The notes: generated by a model not told the origin, from the letters alone. 64,000 bases of DNA from UBA1127 sp034422455 (GCA_034422455.1 DAOUJQ010000013.1:1-64000); one strand, 5' to 3'. Shown: positions 9,215 through 18,115, counted from the first letter of the stretch. Numbers and translations are program-made.

Positions 9215-10243
9215 CTACACCCCCAGCTGCTGGCGGACGGTGTTCGCGACGCGGGTGGCGTCAGGGATGTAGGCGAGCTCCAGGTTGCGCGCGTAGGGGA
9301 CGGGGGTGTGGGGCGCCTGCACGCGCATGATGGGCGCGTCCAGGTAGTCGAAGGCTTCCTCGCCGACGGTGGCGGCGATGTCGGCGGCGACGCTGCACGT
9401 CGGGGTGTCCTCGTCGACGACGACCATGCGGTGGGTCTTCTGGACGGACTCGGCGATGTGATCGTAGTCGATGGGGAAGACGCTGAGGAGGTCGACGACC
9501 TCGGCGTCGATGCCCTCGGCGGCCAGCGTCTCGGCGGCCTCGAGGCAGACCTGCGTCATGCGGGAGATGCCGACGAGGGTCACGTCGGCGCCCTCGCGGA
9601 CGGTGCGGGCCTTTCCGATTTCGAGCTCGTAGGGCTCCTCGGGGACGCGGGACTGGAGCTGGTAGAGGAGCTTGTGCTCGAAGACGATGACGGGGTCGTT
9701 GGCGCGCATGGCCGCGATGAGCAGCCCCTTCGCGGTGTAGGCGTCGGAGGGGACGACGCCCTTGAGGCCGGGGATGTGCGCCATGAGGGAGTAGAGCGCC
9801 TCCGAGTGCTGCGCCGCCGAGCCGACGCCCGCGCCGATGCGGGTGAGCATGGTGAAGGGGAGCTGGACGTTGCCGCCGTACATGTAGCGCATCTTGGCGG
9901 CGTTGTTGAGGAGCTGGTCGAAGCAGACGCCGACGAAGTCCATGTACATGAGCTCGGCGACGGTGCGCATGCCCGCCGCGGCGGAGCCGATGGCCGCGCC
10001 GATGAAGGCCGCCTCGGAGATGGGGGTGTCGCGCACGCGGTCCTCGCCGAAGACCTGCACGAGGCCCTGGGTCGTGCGGAAGGGGCCGCCCCAAGCGTCG
10101 ACGAAGCCCTGCTCGCGGCGGCCGGCGGCGCCGGCGATGTCCTCGCCGAGGAGGACGATGTCCGGGTTGCGCTCCATCTCCTGTCGGAGGGCCTCGTTGA
10201 TGGCGTCGCGGTAGGAGAGGGTGCGGTCTGCAGTCTGGGTCAT
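9215..10243 (-). CDS. 2-oxoacid/acetoin dehydrogenase E1 component, beta subunit
   Basis: A 342-residue transketolase-type protein. It shows the E1-beta signatures LGEDIAGAAGRREQ, RVRDTPISEAAFIGAAIGSA, MYMDFVGVCFDQLLNNAAKM and YSLMAHIPGLKGVVPSDAYTAKGLL. With the alpha subunit it binds thiamine diphosphate and decarboxylates a 2-oxoacid or acetoin, transferring the acyl unit to a lipoyl E2. The gene starts 13 nt after the alpha subunit stop and has GGAGG before ATG. No E2 or E3 gene is in the window, so the substrate (pyruvate, branched-chain acid or acetoin) is open. Confidence 0.9.
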   Translation of the reverse strand: MTQTADRTLSYRDAINEALRQEMERNPDIVLLGEDIAGAAGRREQGFVDAWGGPFRTTQGLVQVFGEDRVRDTPISEAAFIGAAIGSAAAGMRTVAELMYMDFVGVCFDQLLNNAAKMRYMYGGNVQLPFTMLTRIGAGVGSAAQHSEALYSLMAHIPGLKGVVPSDAYTAKGLLIAAMRANDPVIVFEHKLLYQLQSRVPEEPYELEIGKARTVREGADVTLVGISRMTQVCLEAAETLAAEGIDAEVVDLLSVFPIDYDHIAESVQKTHRMVVVDEDTPTCSVAADIAATVGEEAFDYLDAPIMRVQAPHTPVPYARNLELAYIPDATRVANTVRQQLGV

Positions 10244-10256
10244 GGTTGCCTCCGTG

Positions 10257-11267
10257 CTAGGTCAGCGTCAGGTGGGAGCTGCGGGCGAGGGCGCCGTCTG
10301 GGGCGTCCAGGTAGACGTCGGTGAGCAGCTCGGTTATGTCAGGCGCGGGCGACTCGTCGGCGAAGCGGACGGCGTCGTCCATGAGCTCGGCGGCCTCGGC
10401 GTCGATGGCGTCGAGCTCCGCCGCGTCGAGGAGGCCCTCGGCGGCGACGCGCTCGCGGAAGCCGGCGATGGCGTCGCGGGCCTTCCACGCGTCCTCCTCC
10501 TCAGTCGTGCGGTAGTTCTTGGGGTTGTCGAAGGCGGCGTGGCCGTAGTAGCGGTACGTCTTGCACTCGAGGAGCGTCGGCCCGAGGCCCGCCCGCGCCC
10601 GGCCGATGGCGGTGCCGGCGGCGTCGTAGACGGCGAAGACGTCCATGCCGTCGACCACGACGCCGGGTATGTTGTAGCCGCGCGCCCGCTCGGCGATGTC
10701 GACGATGGGCGTGGCGTACTCGACGGGCGTCGACTCGGCGTACTGGTTGTTCTCGCACACGAAGATGACGGGGAGCCGCCAGATGGCCGCGAGGTTGAGG
10801 CTCTCGTGGACGATGCCCTGGTTGGCGCCGCCGTCGCCGAAGAAGGCGACGGCCACCTGGTCCGAGCCGCGCTGCTTCGCCGCCATCGCAGCGCCGACGG
10901 CCAGGGGCACGCTGGAGCCGACGACGCCGTTGGCGCCGAGCATGCCCTTCGTCATGTCGGCGATGTGCATGGAGCCGCCCTTGCCCTTGTTGATGCCGGT
11001 AGCGCGCTGGAGGATCTCCGCCATCATGCCGCGCACGTCGACGCCCTTGGCGATGCAGTGGCCGTGGCCGCGGTGCGTCGACGCGAGGTAGTCGTCGTCC
11101 GAGAGGTGGGCGCAGATGCCGGTGGGGACGGCCTCCTGGCCGACGGAGAGGTGCAAGGCGCCGCGCAGGCTGCGCTGGCCGACCTCGGTGAAGGCGCGCA
11201 GCTCGAAGTTGCGGATGGTGACCATGGTGGCGTACATCCTGCGGAGGGCTTCCTGGGTGATTTCCAT
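10257..11267 (-). CDS. 2-oxoacid/acetoin dehydrogenase E1 component, alpha subunit
   Basis: A 336-residue E1-alpha subunit. The thiamine-diphosphate motif GDGGANQG-(x)n-ENNQYAES is intact, with RGHGHCIAKG and GKGGSMHIADMTKGMLGANGVVG before it, as in the PdhA/AcoA branch. It partners the beta subunit encoded 13 nt downstream and is cytosolic. ATG 11267 has GGAG upstream. The resemblance to AcoA (acetoin dehydrogenase) is as good as to PdhA. The operon is only two genes long, and the last 150 bases upstream are repeat DNA. Confidence 0.9.
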   Translation of the reverse strand: MEITQEALRRMYATMVTIRNFELRAFTEVGQRSLRGALHLSVGQEAVPTGICAHLSDDDYLASTHRGHGHCIAKGVDVRGMMAEILQRATGINKGKGGSMHIADMTKGMLGANGVVGSSVPLAVGAAMAAKQRGSDQVAVAFFGDGGANQGIVHESLNLAAIWRLPVIFVCENNQYAESTPVEYATPIVDIAERARGYNIPGVVVDGMDVFAVYDAAGTAIGRARAGLGPTLLECKTYRYYGHAAFDNPKNYRTTEEEDAWKARDAIAGFRERVAAEGLLDAAELDAIDAEAAELMDDAVRFADESPAPDITELLTDVYLDAPDGALARSSHLTLT

Positions 11268-11621
11268 TGCGGGCTCCTGTGTCTTGTTGGCCGACCGTCT
11301 CCTCGCCCTTCGACGGGGCTCAGGGTGAACGGGCGGGGGACTCCCCCCATCCTAACCTTCCCCCACAAAGGGGGGAAGGGACTTTCTCGCCACCCCGCCC
11401 TGCCCCTGGATACCGGCTTTCGCCGGTATGACGAAGCGAATGCTCAGGGCGAACGGGCCTCCCCCGCCCAGCGCCGCCCCTCTGGGTTCCTGCCTGCGCA
11501 GGACCCTTCGACAGGCTCAGGGCAATCGGCCCCACCTCTGGATACCGGTATTCGCCGGTACGACGAAGCGGGGGCCGTTGTCCTTCGATTTCCCTCAGGA
11601 CGAACGGCGGGGGGGTGGGGG
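11268..11621. repeat. Intergenic cluster of palindromic repeats
   Basis: Between the E1-alpha and FAH genes the spacer is a mosaic of repeats. R2 copies lie near 11308-11333, 11505-11530 and 11580-11606, R1 copies (CCGGCTTTCGCCGG, CCGGTATTCGCCGG) near 11405-11430 and 11540-11562, and R3 near 11475-11505. The order R3-R2-R1 recurs elsewhere in the window as a unit. No gene is seen. Confidence 0.7.
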
Positions 11622-12575
11622 CTAGGCCTGGGCCTGCTGCTGCTGGCGGAGGCGGACGGCCTCCGGGTTGGTGGAGTTTACGCCCATGTAGATGCCGCGC
11701 TCCCACTCGCGCTTGAGGGGGTCAGAGACGTGGATGGTCATGCGGCCGATGTTCTGGATCTCGATCTCGCCAACCTCGCCGTCCTGCAGCGGGCCGAGGC
11801 CCTCGTGGTTGGTGCCGCAGCTGAGGACGTCGCCGCTGTTCATCGTCATGATGTTGGTGGCGAACTCGACCAGTTCCGGCACGCGGTGCTCCATGTCGTC
11901 GGTGTTGTAGTCGTGGCGGAGGTCGCCGTTGTTCCAGAACTTCACCCAGAGGTCGTTGGGCTCGGTGATCTCGTCCGCCGTGGTGATGCAGGGACCGAGG
12001 GGGCCGAAGGTGTCGAAGGACTTGCCCATCCAGCTGCCGGAGCGCCACGTGCTGCGGCCTTCGGCGCGGGCGGAGACGTCGATCATGCAGGTGTAGCCGA
12101 AGACGACGCTGCGCCAGTCGGCCTGGCTGATGTCCTTGGCCGGGCCCTTGAAGACGATGCCGAGCTCAGCCTCGTGCTGGAACATGTAGGGGCTGGTGTT
12201 GTTGGGGAGGACGACGGTGTCGCCGTCGCCGACGACGGAGTCGGGGGACTTGAGGAACATGTTGAGCGGCCTAGCCTCCCGCTGGGCGTGCTCCCAGTAG
12301 TTGCCGATGCAGCAGAGCATCTTGCTGGGGCGAGGCAGCGGGGAGCGGAGACGCACGTCTGCGAGGGGCGTCGCAGGGCCGGAGGCGAGGGCGCTCTCAA
12401 GCTGGGGACGCAGGGACTCGTAGGCGTCGATGAAGGACTCCATCTGCTGCTGCGGGGTGTTGGCGGGCAGACCGGCGGCGGCCTCGGACACGTCGACGAC
12501 GCCGTCGTCGCGGAGCAGGCCGATGCGAGGCGTCGCGTTGGGATCTGACGCGGGCGCAAAGCGGACGATTCTCAT
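11622..12575 (-). CDS. Fumarylacetoacetate hydrolase family protein
   Basis: A 317-residue FAH-fold protein. The metal-binding core is visible as FQHEAELGIVFKG (Glu-x-Glu), GYTCMIDVSARAEGR (Asp) and WMGKSFDTFGPLGPCITT, followed by GDVLSCGTNHEGLG. These enzymes hydrolyse or decarboxylate beta-diketo or hydroxy-keto acids in aromatic and sugar catabolism. ATG 12575 is preceded by AAGGAG. The C-terminus ends in a Gln/Ala run (RQQQQAQA). A second, shorter family member is at 36696-37460, so the exact substrate cannot be assigned. Confidence 0.85.
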   Translation of the reverse strand: MRIVRFAPASDPNATPRIGLLRDDGVVDVSEAAAGLPANTPQQQMESFIDAYESLRPQLESALASGPATPLADVRLRSPLPRPSKMLCCIGNYWEHAQREARPLNMFLKSPDSVVGDGDTVVLPNNTSPYMFQHEAELGIVFKGPAKDISQADWRSVVFGYTCMIDVSARAEGRSTWRSGSWMGKSFDTFGPLGPCITTADEITEPNDLWVKFWNNGDLRHDYNTDDMEHRVPELVEFATNIMTMNSGDVLSCGTNHEGLGPLQDGEVGEIEIQNIGRMTIHVSDPLKREWERGIYMGVNSTNPEAVRLRQQQQAQA

Positions 12576-13212
12576 GGCGGGACTCTCCTTGGGAGTGAAT
12601 CGGCGTCATGGTAGCCGGGGGGCGGGGGGTGGTCAACTGGGAGGGGGGCGCCCCCCACGCCGCACCGCCCCTGTGGGTTCCTGCCTTCGCAGGACCCTTC
12701 GACAGGCTCAGGGCGAACGGAGGGGGTCGTTGGGCGCGGGGTTTCTGGATACCGGCCCCGTATCGGGGTACGGGGGACCATGCGCCGGTATGGGGATGGG
12801 GGTGTGCGGGGCCGAAGTGTTTCCGCGTCCGGCATAGCTGCAGGGATTCGTCTTGCTTTTCGTGTTGAAGCTGAGTTGGCACGTTGCAGATACAACACGG
12901 ATATTGCCCGAGGGGGAAACGAATCCCGGCCCTTCGACCGGCTCAGGACAGGCTCCTTCGGCAGGCTCAGGACAGGCCCGGCGTCCGCTTCGCCCACCCC
13001 AGCCCTCCCCCACGAGGGGGGAGGGGGAACGGGTCGCGGCGCGGTTGTGGTGTTGTGGCAGCGGTGCATGGGACGAGGGTAGCGGGAGGACGGCTTTCGC
13101 GCGAGGGGGTGGTGGGGGCGGCGGGGTGAGCGGGCGGCGTTGGGCGCGGGGTTTCTGGATACCGGCATGCGCCGGTATGGGGGGAGAGGCGAGCCGCAAT
13201 CGTCCAACAAGG
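12576..13212. repeat. Repeat-only region including copy 1 of a long covarying repeat
   Basis: Nothing gene-like is supported over more than 600 bases. R3, R2 and R1 palindromes occupy about 12660-12795, and another R1 lies near 13150-13178. Between them, 12800-13118 is copy 1 of a repeat also found at 33565-33812 and 37647-37893. Its inner stem pairs GATTCGT (12845-12851) with ACGAATC (12919-12925). A nested stem pairs CGTGTTG with CAACACG. Confidence 0.65.
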
Positions 13213-13253
13213 ACAACACAAACGTTGACGGCAACAGATGTGTTGTGTATCAT
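13213..13253 (+). promoter_or_regulatory. hicAB promoter with inverted-repeat operator
   Basis: TTGACG (13225-13230) and TATCAT (13248-13253) are separated by 17 bases. This places the transcript start about at the hicA ATG (13262), so the message may be leaderless; no Shine-Dalgarno is present. The inverted repeat ACAACACA (13213-13220) / TGTGTTGT (13239-13246) straddles the -35 box. It is a plausible operator for autoregulation by HicB. Confidence 0.6.
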
Positions 13254-13261
13254 CCAACAGA

Positions 13262-13450
13262 ATGAACGCACGTGAGTTTCGACGCTGGCTGAGACGGCAG
13301 GGCTGCACCTTCCAGACCCACAAGGGCGGCAGCGGACATCTCACCGTCCGGCTTGGAGAACGCACCAGCCAGCTTCCGATGCACGGAGGAGGCAAAGATT
13401 TGGGGAGGGGGCTTGTGGCCAAAATCAAGAAAGATTTGGGGTTGGACTGA
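13262..13450 (+). CDS. hicA: HicA mRNA interferase toxin
   Basis: A 62-residue HicA-family toxin with a dsRBD-like fold. The active-site His is in KGGSGHLTVR (His26), and the family ends KDLGRGLVAKIKKDLGLD are intact. HicA cleaves mRNA independently of the ribosome and is neutralised by HicB. The gene overlaps hicB by one base (TGATG). ATG 13262 gives the family's usual length; in-frame codons upstream lie inside the promoter. Confidence 0.88.
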   Translation: MNAREFRRWLRRQGCTFQTHKGGSGHLTVRLGERTSQLPMHGGGKDLGRGLVAKIKKDLGLD

Positions 13451-13878
13451 TGTTTGCCTATCCGATAACGCTGCAGGATGACGACGGAACTTTGCTGGTA
13501 ACCTCTCCGGACTTCCCAGAGTTGACCACCTTCGGGGAGGACCGCGAGGAGGCCATCGCCCGGGCCATTGACGCGCTGGAAGAGGCGATTGCCGCCCGCA
13601 TCCACGACCGGAAGGATATTCCCCCGCCGTCACAGGGCGAGACCTGCGCCGTACTACCGACGCTGACCTCTGTGAAGATGATGCTGTACCAGGGGATGAG
13701 AGACCAGGGCATCGGCAAGGCGGAGCTGGCCCGCCGGCTGGGTTGGCACCTGCCGCAGGTGGACCGGGTGCTGGACGTACAACACCAGTCGAGGATGGAG
13801 CACATGGACGCCGCGCTGGGGGCCATCGGACGCCGGTTGCACGTGACGGCCGGGGGTGCCGGCGAGCTGCCTGGGTAG
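13450..13878 (+). CDS. hicB: HicB antitoxin
   Basis: A 142-residue antitoxin. Residues 1-60 are the partial RNase H-fold HicB domain (YPITLQDDDGTLLVTSPDFPELTTFGEDREEAIARA). Residues about 75-135 form a helix-turn-helix (GIGKAELARRLGWHLPQVDRVLD) expected to bind the operator upstream of hicA. It blocks HicA and represses the operon. It starts inside the hicA stop codon, implying translational coupling. Confidence 0.9.
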   Translation: MFAYPITLQDDDGTLLVTSPDFPELTTFGEDREEAIARAIDALEEAIAARIHDRKDIPPPSQGETCAVLPTLTSVKMMLYQGMRDQGIGKAELARRLGWHLPQVDRVLDVQHQSRMEHMDAALGAIGRRLHVTAGGAGELPG

Positions 13879-14088
13879 CGCGGAGGGGTCTGCGACCGTC
13901 GAGCGCGGGGTTTCTGGATACCGGCATGCGCCGGTATGAGGGGTAGGGACAAGGGGGACGTGCTGCCTGCTGCCTTGACGCTCCCCTCATGGCTGTCTAG
14001 CATGGCGTGGCCCGTGACCGTTCCTCCCTTCGATTTCCCTCAGGGCGAACGGGCGCGCTACAACCCTGCAACCACCACGGAGGCCCGC

Positions 14089-15189
14089 ATGAAGGGACAG
14101 CACCAGGTCATCGACACGCTGCGGCATGTGATCGAGCCGCCGGACCTGTGGGACCGCTGGCTGGACGCGCCGTACCGGGACCAGGGCGTCATCCGCGTCG
14201 ACAGCAGCCGCGTGGCGATGGTCGTCAGCGGCCGGCCGGTGTCCCGCGCGCCGATAAACTTCCTGGCGAACGCCGCGTACCGCGAGCTGTACGCCAACGC
14301 CGTAGCGGCCGACTTCAGCCCGCAGTCGCACTTGGCCGACATGGACGCCGAGGGCGTGGACGTGGGGGTGCTGCTGCCGACGGCGGGGCTGTACGCGATC
14401 TGGTCGGACCACATCGACGCAGAGCTGGCGACAGCGCTCGCGCGGGCGTACAACAACTACCTCGCGGACTACTGCCGCGCGGACGCCAACCGGCTGAAGG
14501 GCGTCGCGCTGCTGCCGCTGCAGAGCGTGGAGGAGTCGGTCGCGGAGCTGCGGCGGGCGGTGAACGACCTCGGGTTCGTCGCGGGGTTCCTGCGGTCGAA
14601 CCCCGTGGTGCGGCGCGACCTGCACGACCCGGCGTACGACCCGCTCTACGCGGCGGCGGTCGAGCTGGGCGTGCCGCTCGTCGTGTCGAGCGCGACGGGG
14701 AGCGTGCTGCCGGAGCTGGGCGTCGACCGGTACGCGGACGACCGCTTCTCGCACGAGGCGGTCTCGAACACGTACGAGCTGTGGGTCGCGATGATGTCGC
14801 TGTTCGGGCACGGGGCGGTCGAGCGGTTCCCCGGCCTGAACGTCGGGTTCCTGGGCGCGGGCGCCGACTGGCTGCCGTTCTGGATCGACCGGCTGGAGGA
14901 GCACTGGGGCGAAGTGCCCTTCGGCAGGGACTGCCCGAACATCCTGCCGCCGGACCACGTGTTCAAGCAGCAGGGATTTGCGGCAATGGACCCGTGGGAG
15001 ACGGGCACGGCGGGCGTGCTGCACGAGGTGGGCGAGCACTCCGTGGTGTGGGGGAGCCAGTACCCGTGGCCGATGCTGCCGTCGTTCCCCAACGAGCTGG
15101 ACGCGTTTGTCGCCGACGGGTCGCTGTCGGAGGAGCAGAAGCGGAAGGTGCTGTGGGACAACGCGGCGAGGTTGTTCAACATCCGGTAG
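14089..15189 (+). CDS. Amidohydrolase-2 family protein with altered metal ligands
   Basis: A 366-residue TIM-barrel protein of the ACMSD-like amidohydrolase family (PF04909). The start at 14089 follows CGGAGG. Family landmarks are IDTLRHVIEPPDLWDRWLD, FSPQSHLADMDAEGVDVGVLLPT, RLKGVALLPLQ and SVVWGSQYPWPML. Relatives usually have D-x-D-x-H at the start, a His in the PVxxHxG strand and Asp in FGSDYPH. Here these read IDTLRH, PLVVSSATG and WGSQYP. The second His and the catalytic Asp are therefore replaced, and ordinary metal-dependent hydrolysis is doubtful. It precedes the esterase gene by 175 bases. Confidence 0.8.
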   Translation: MKGQHQVIDTLRHVIEPPDLWDRWLDAPYRDQGVIRVDSSRVAMVVSGRPVSRAPINFLANAAYRELYANAVAADFSPQSHLADMDAEGVDVGVLLPTAGLYAIWSDHIDAELATALARAYNNYLADYCRADANRLKGVALLPLQSVEESVAELRRAVNDLGFVAGFLRSNPVVRRDLHDPAYDPLYAAAVELGVPLVVSSATGSVLPELGVDRYADDRFSHEAVSNTYELWVAMMSLFGHGAVERFPGLNVGFLGAGADWLPFWIDRLEEHWGEVPFGRDCPNILPPDHVFKQQGFAAMDPWETGTAGVLHEVGEHSVVWGSQYPWPMLPSFPNELDAFVADGSLSEEQKRKVLWDNAARLFNIR

Positions 15190-15364
15190 GGAGGCCCTTC
15201 GACAGGCTCAGGACGAACGGGGGACGCCCCGCCTCACCTCCGCCCCTCCCCTGCCTGCGCAGGGCCCTTCGACAGGCTCAGGGCAATCGGAGGGGGCCGT
15301 TGGACGCGAGGTTTCTGGATACCGGCATACGCCGGTATGAGGGTTGGAGGAAGGAGACGCAGCC

Positions 15365-16303
15365 ATGCCGGTAGACCCACAGGTGCAGGAAGTTCTCGAC
15401 CAGATAGCAGCCCTCGGGTTGCCGCCGCACTACGAGGTGGGGGCGGTGCAGGCACGCGAGAACGCGAAGCTGCGGCCAAGGCCGCCGGGGCCGGACGTAG
15501 CTGCGGTGGAGAACACGGTTGTCGCCGGGCCGGGCGGCGACGTGCCGGTGCGCGTCTACCGGCCGGAGGGCGACGGCCCGTTCCCGATGCTCGTGTGGAT
15601 CCACGGCGGGGGCATGGTCGTGGGCACGATAGAGACGTGCGACGCGGCGTGCCGTCGGATCTGCCTCGACGCGGGCTGCGTCGTCATCTCGCCCGCGTAC
15701 CGGCTGGCGCCGGAGGACCCGTTCCCGGCGGCGCCGGAGGACTGCTACGCCGTCGCAAGGTGGGCCGCGGAGAACGCCGAGTCGCTGCGGGGCGATGCGT
15801 CGCGGCTGGCAGTGGGCGGCGAGAGCGCGGGGGGCAACCTCGCAGCGGTGGTGTCGATGATGGCGCGGGACCGGGGCGGGCCGGCGATCGTGCACCAGAC
15901 CATCGTCAACCCCATGCTGGACCTGGACTTCGACACGGCGTCGTACCTGAGCAACGCCGAGGGGTACTTCCTGACGCGGCGGACGATGATGTGGTACTGG
16001 GAGCAGTACCTGAGCAGGCCGGAGGACGCCGACGATCCGTACGCCGTGCCGATGCGCGCGGACGACCTGTCCGGCCTGCCGCCGGCGCTGCTGCTGGCGG
16101 GGGAGTACGACCCGCTGCTGTCGGAGACGCAGGCGTACGCGGAGCGGCTGAACGCGGCGGGGGTGCCGTCGATCTTCTCCTACTACGCGGGGGCAAGCCA
16201 CAACTTCTACAGCATGCCGCCGTCGGTGGACATCGCGGTGCGGGCGATGGAGGAGATCACGGAGACGCTGCGAGCGGCGTTCGGGAGCGGGGTGCGGGCG
16301 TAG
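15365..16303 (+). CDS. Alpha/beta hydrolase, hormone-sensitive-lipase family esterase
   Basis: A 312-residue esterase of the HSL (bacterial family IV) type. The oxyanion-hole motif HGGG (WIHGGGMVVG), nucleophile elbow GESAGG, acidic residue in AGEYDPLLSE and His in GASHNFYSM complete the triad. ATG 15365 is preceded by AAGGAG. It probably hydrolyses short-chain carboxylic esters in the cytosol. It is an isolated gene between repeats. Confidence 0.88.
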   Translation: MPVDPQVQEVLDQIAALGLPPHYEVGAVQARENAKLRPRPPGPDVAAVENTVVAGPGGDVPVRVYRPEGDGPFPMLVWIHGGGMVVGTIETCDAACRRICLDAGCVVISPAYRLAPEDPFPAAPEDCYAVARWAAENAESLRGDASRLAVGGESAGGNLAAVVSMMARDRGGPAIVHQTIVNPMLDLDFDTASYLSNAEGYFLTRRTMMWYWEQYLSRPEDADDPYAVPMRADDLSGLPPALLLAGEYDPLLSETQAYAERLNAAGVPSIFSYYAGASHNFYSMPPSVDIAVRAMEEITETLRAAFGSGVRA

Positions 16304-16338
16304 GGGGGTGGGGGCCCGTTCGGCGAGTCACCGATGTC

Positions 16339-16587
16339 TCACGCGACGGGCACCAACTGCAAGTTTTGCACTTGCTCAACCCTGCCTGGCAGGGATTTAC
16401 CCAGCTCCTTGTAGGAGTCGAGAAAGATGCCGGCAACGTCGTACAGGTAGTCCAATGCCTCGGCCTCAGTTGATCCCCAAGCCCTGCATCCCGGCAATTC
16501 AATCACGTCGAGTTGGTAGAGAAAGCCCGTGTCTTCAGATGGCTGGTGGGCTTCATAGCGCAGAACCAGCCTGCTCCCCTGCTCCAT
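16339..16587 (-). CDS. HicB-like single-domain protein, no partner toxin
   Basis: An 82-residue protein of the HicB/UPF0150 fold: EDTGFLYQLDVIELPGCRAWGSTEAEALDYLYDV matches the G-Y-x-A-x-V-P-x-L-P-G-C-x-x-G-x-T pattern. It has no DNA-binding tail. No HicA-like ORF lies on either side, so it is an orphan antitoxin-like gene or has a partner elsewhere. It is unlike the complete hicAB pair at 13262-13878 in length and sequence. Confidence 0.7.
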   Translation of the reverse strand: MEQGSRLVLRYEAHQPSEDTGFLYQLDVIELPGCRAWGSTEAEALDYLYDVAGIFLDSYKELGKSLPGRVEQVQNLQLVPVA

Positions 16588-16775
16588 AGTCCTACTCTCC
16601 GCTCTGCATTGGCAGTCCGCAAGGTTTCAACGATGGAACCATTCGTCGATAGTGTCAACCAACGTGGCAGTTATCTCCTATCGCCTCAGTGCTCCCGTTG
16701 TGCGCGTCGTCCTTGTCATTCGACAATGGAAGTAGAGCGCACACTTGCTCCCCAACTCACCAAAGGACGATTTGA

Positions 16776-17003
16776 ATGACACAGAAGCCCCAGCAACTCG
16801 AGGACATCAAGCTCATCGTGGAAGAGGGCGAGGGCGGCTACCGGGTTATCGCGGAGGCGGCGGCGGGGCCGCGCGTGATCGCGGAGGGGCTGCCGGAGGA
16901 CTACGCGGAGCGCATCAAGACCGTGTGGAATTTCTGCGAGGGGTTCAGCACGGGGTCGTTTCGGCAGGCGACGCTGCACATGCTGATGGACGCGATGGAG
17001 TAG
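16776..17003 (+). CDS. Small conserved-looking hypothetical protein
   Basis: A 75-residue soluble protein (MTQKPQQLEDIKLIVEEGEGG...). AAAGGA lies upstream of ATG 16776. It has beta-strand-like VxVxA segments (YRVIAEAAAGPRVIAEGL) followed by a helix (YAERIKTVWNFCEGF). No family is recognised. A repeat cluster follows the stop. Confidence 0.55.
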   Translation: MTQKPQQLEDIKLIVEEGEGGYRVIAEAAAGPRVIAEGLPEDYAERIKTVWNFCEGFSTGSFRQATLHMLMDAME

Positions 17004-17009
17004 GGGCAG

Positions 17010-17175
17010 GCGGGAACTGGGAGGGCGACCACAAGGGTCGCCCTACGCCCCGCCCATCACCCGCCCCACCCCTCTGGGTTCCTGCCTCCGCAGGACCCTT
17101 CGACAGGCTCAGGGCAATCGGAGAGGGCCGTTGGGCGCGGGGTTTCTGGATACCGGCATGCGCCGGTATGGGGGT
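17010..17175. repeat. R3-R2-R1 composite palindromic repeat
   Basis: R3 near 17070-17095, R2 near 17096-17120 and R1 (ATACCGGCATGCGCCGGTAT) near 17150-17170 follow one another with the linker GGGCCGTTGGGCGCGGGGTTTCTGG. The same order recurs near 15245-15340 and 33835-33950, so the three palindromes can move or be copied as a block. Confidence 0.7.
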
Positions 17176-17185
17176 GGGGGGTGTC

Positions 17186-18115
17186 CTAGATCCGTGGGGC
17201 GACTTCCTCCGCTATGACCTCCAGGTGTTCCATGTAGTCGTGGACGGGGTTGAGGAGCAGGTGGTCGACGCCGTCCTCGACCAGCACGGCGAGCTGCTCG
17301 GCGACGTGCTCCGCGCTGCCGACGATGCTCCAGCGCTCGGCGAGGTCCGGGTTGCCGTAGAAGCCGCCGATCCACGACCGCAGGCCGGCCCACGCCCGTG
17401 CCTCGTCGGTGTCGATGGCGAGGTAGACGCGCTTGGTTACGCCGAAGCTCGCCGGGTCGCGGCCCTCCTCCTCCAGCATCTCCCGCAGCGTCGCGTGCTC
17501 ACGGATGAAGTCGTCGATGGTGGCGGAGCCGGCGCCCATCCAGCCGTCGGCGTGCCGGGCTGTGCGGCGCAGGGCGTCGGGGGCGCGCGCGCCGATCCAC
17601 AGCGGCGGGTGCGGCTTCTGCACGGGCTTCGGCTCCATCTTCACGCCGGAGAGGGTCGCAAAACTGCCCTCATAGTCGGCGGTGTCCTCCGTCCACAGCG
17701 CCTTCATGACGCGGATGCCCTCTATGAAGCGGGCGACGCGGCGCTCCTCGGCGAGGCCGTAGGCCGGGTACATGCGGGTATTGGTGCCGAGGCCGAGACC
17801 GACGGTGAGCCGGCCTTCGCTCAGGTGGTCGAGGGTGCCGATGGCTTTGGCGAACTGCACGGGGTTGCGCAGCGTGCTCACGAAGACGGATGCGCCGATG
17901 CGGATGCGCTGGGTGAGGGCGGCGACGTACGACAGCAGTCCCACCGGCTCCAGCGACGCGATGATGCCGGTGATCTGCTCGGCGACCCAGAGGTCATCGT
18001 AGCCGAGGGCCTCCGCGCGGGCCACGAACCGGCGCACGAGGGCCATGTCGACAGCGCCGTCGGCGAACCCCTGCGGCACCGCGATGCCCAGCTTCACCCC
18101 GCTCTTCGTCAGCAT
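17186..18115 (-). CDS. LLM-class (luciferase-like) flavin/F420-dependent oxidoreductase
   Basis: A 309-residue TIM-barrel enzyme of the bacterial luciferase-like family. Visible are KLGIAVPQGFADG, AEALGYDDLWVAEQ, RIRIGASVFVSTLRNPVQFAKAIGTLDHLSEGRLTVGLGLG, PVQKPHPPLWIGA and ALRRTARHADGWMG. ATG 18115 was chosen because upstream in-frame codons run into repeat DNA. Members use reduced FMN or F420H2; the F420 reductase at 38123-38779 makes F420 plausible. It is divergent from a second family member at 18388. Confidence 0.85.
   Translation of the reverse strand: MLTKSGVKLGIAVPQGFADGAVDMALVRRFVARAEALGYDDLWVAEQITGIIASLEPVGLLSYVAALTQRIRIGASVFVSTLRNPVQFAKAIGTLDHLSEGRLTVGLGLGTNTRMYPAYGLAEERRVARFIEGIRVMKALWTEDTADYEGSFATLSGVKMEPKPVQKPHPPLWIGARAPDALRRTARHADGWMGAGSATIDDFIREHATLREMLEEEGRDPASFGVTKRVYLAIDTDEARAWAGLRSWIGGFYGNPDLAERWSIVGSAEHVAEQLAVLVEDGVDHLLLNPVHDYMEHLEVIAEEVAPRI

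Noticed and set aside
9185..12548. Very long open frames on the + strand opposite the E1 and FAH genes
   Set aside because: They are antisense shadows of high-GC genes: Val/Asp/Gly/Arg-rich, without domains, while the - strand frames carry full family motifs.
12572..13605. Several 60-220 codon frames between 12.6 and 13.6 kb
   Set aside because: They translate palindromic repeats (PEPVEG, PSTGSGQ, YRRMPVSRNP strings) and have no ribosome binding sites.
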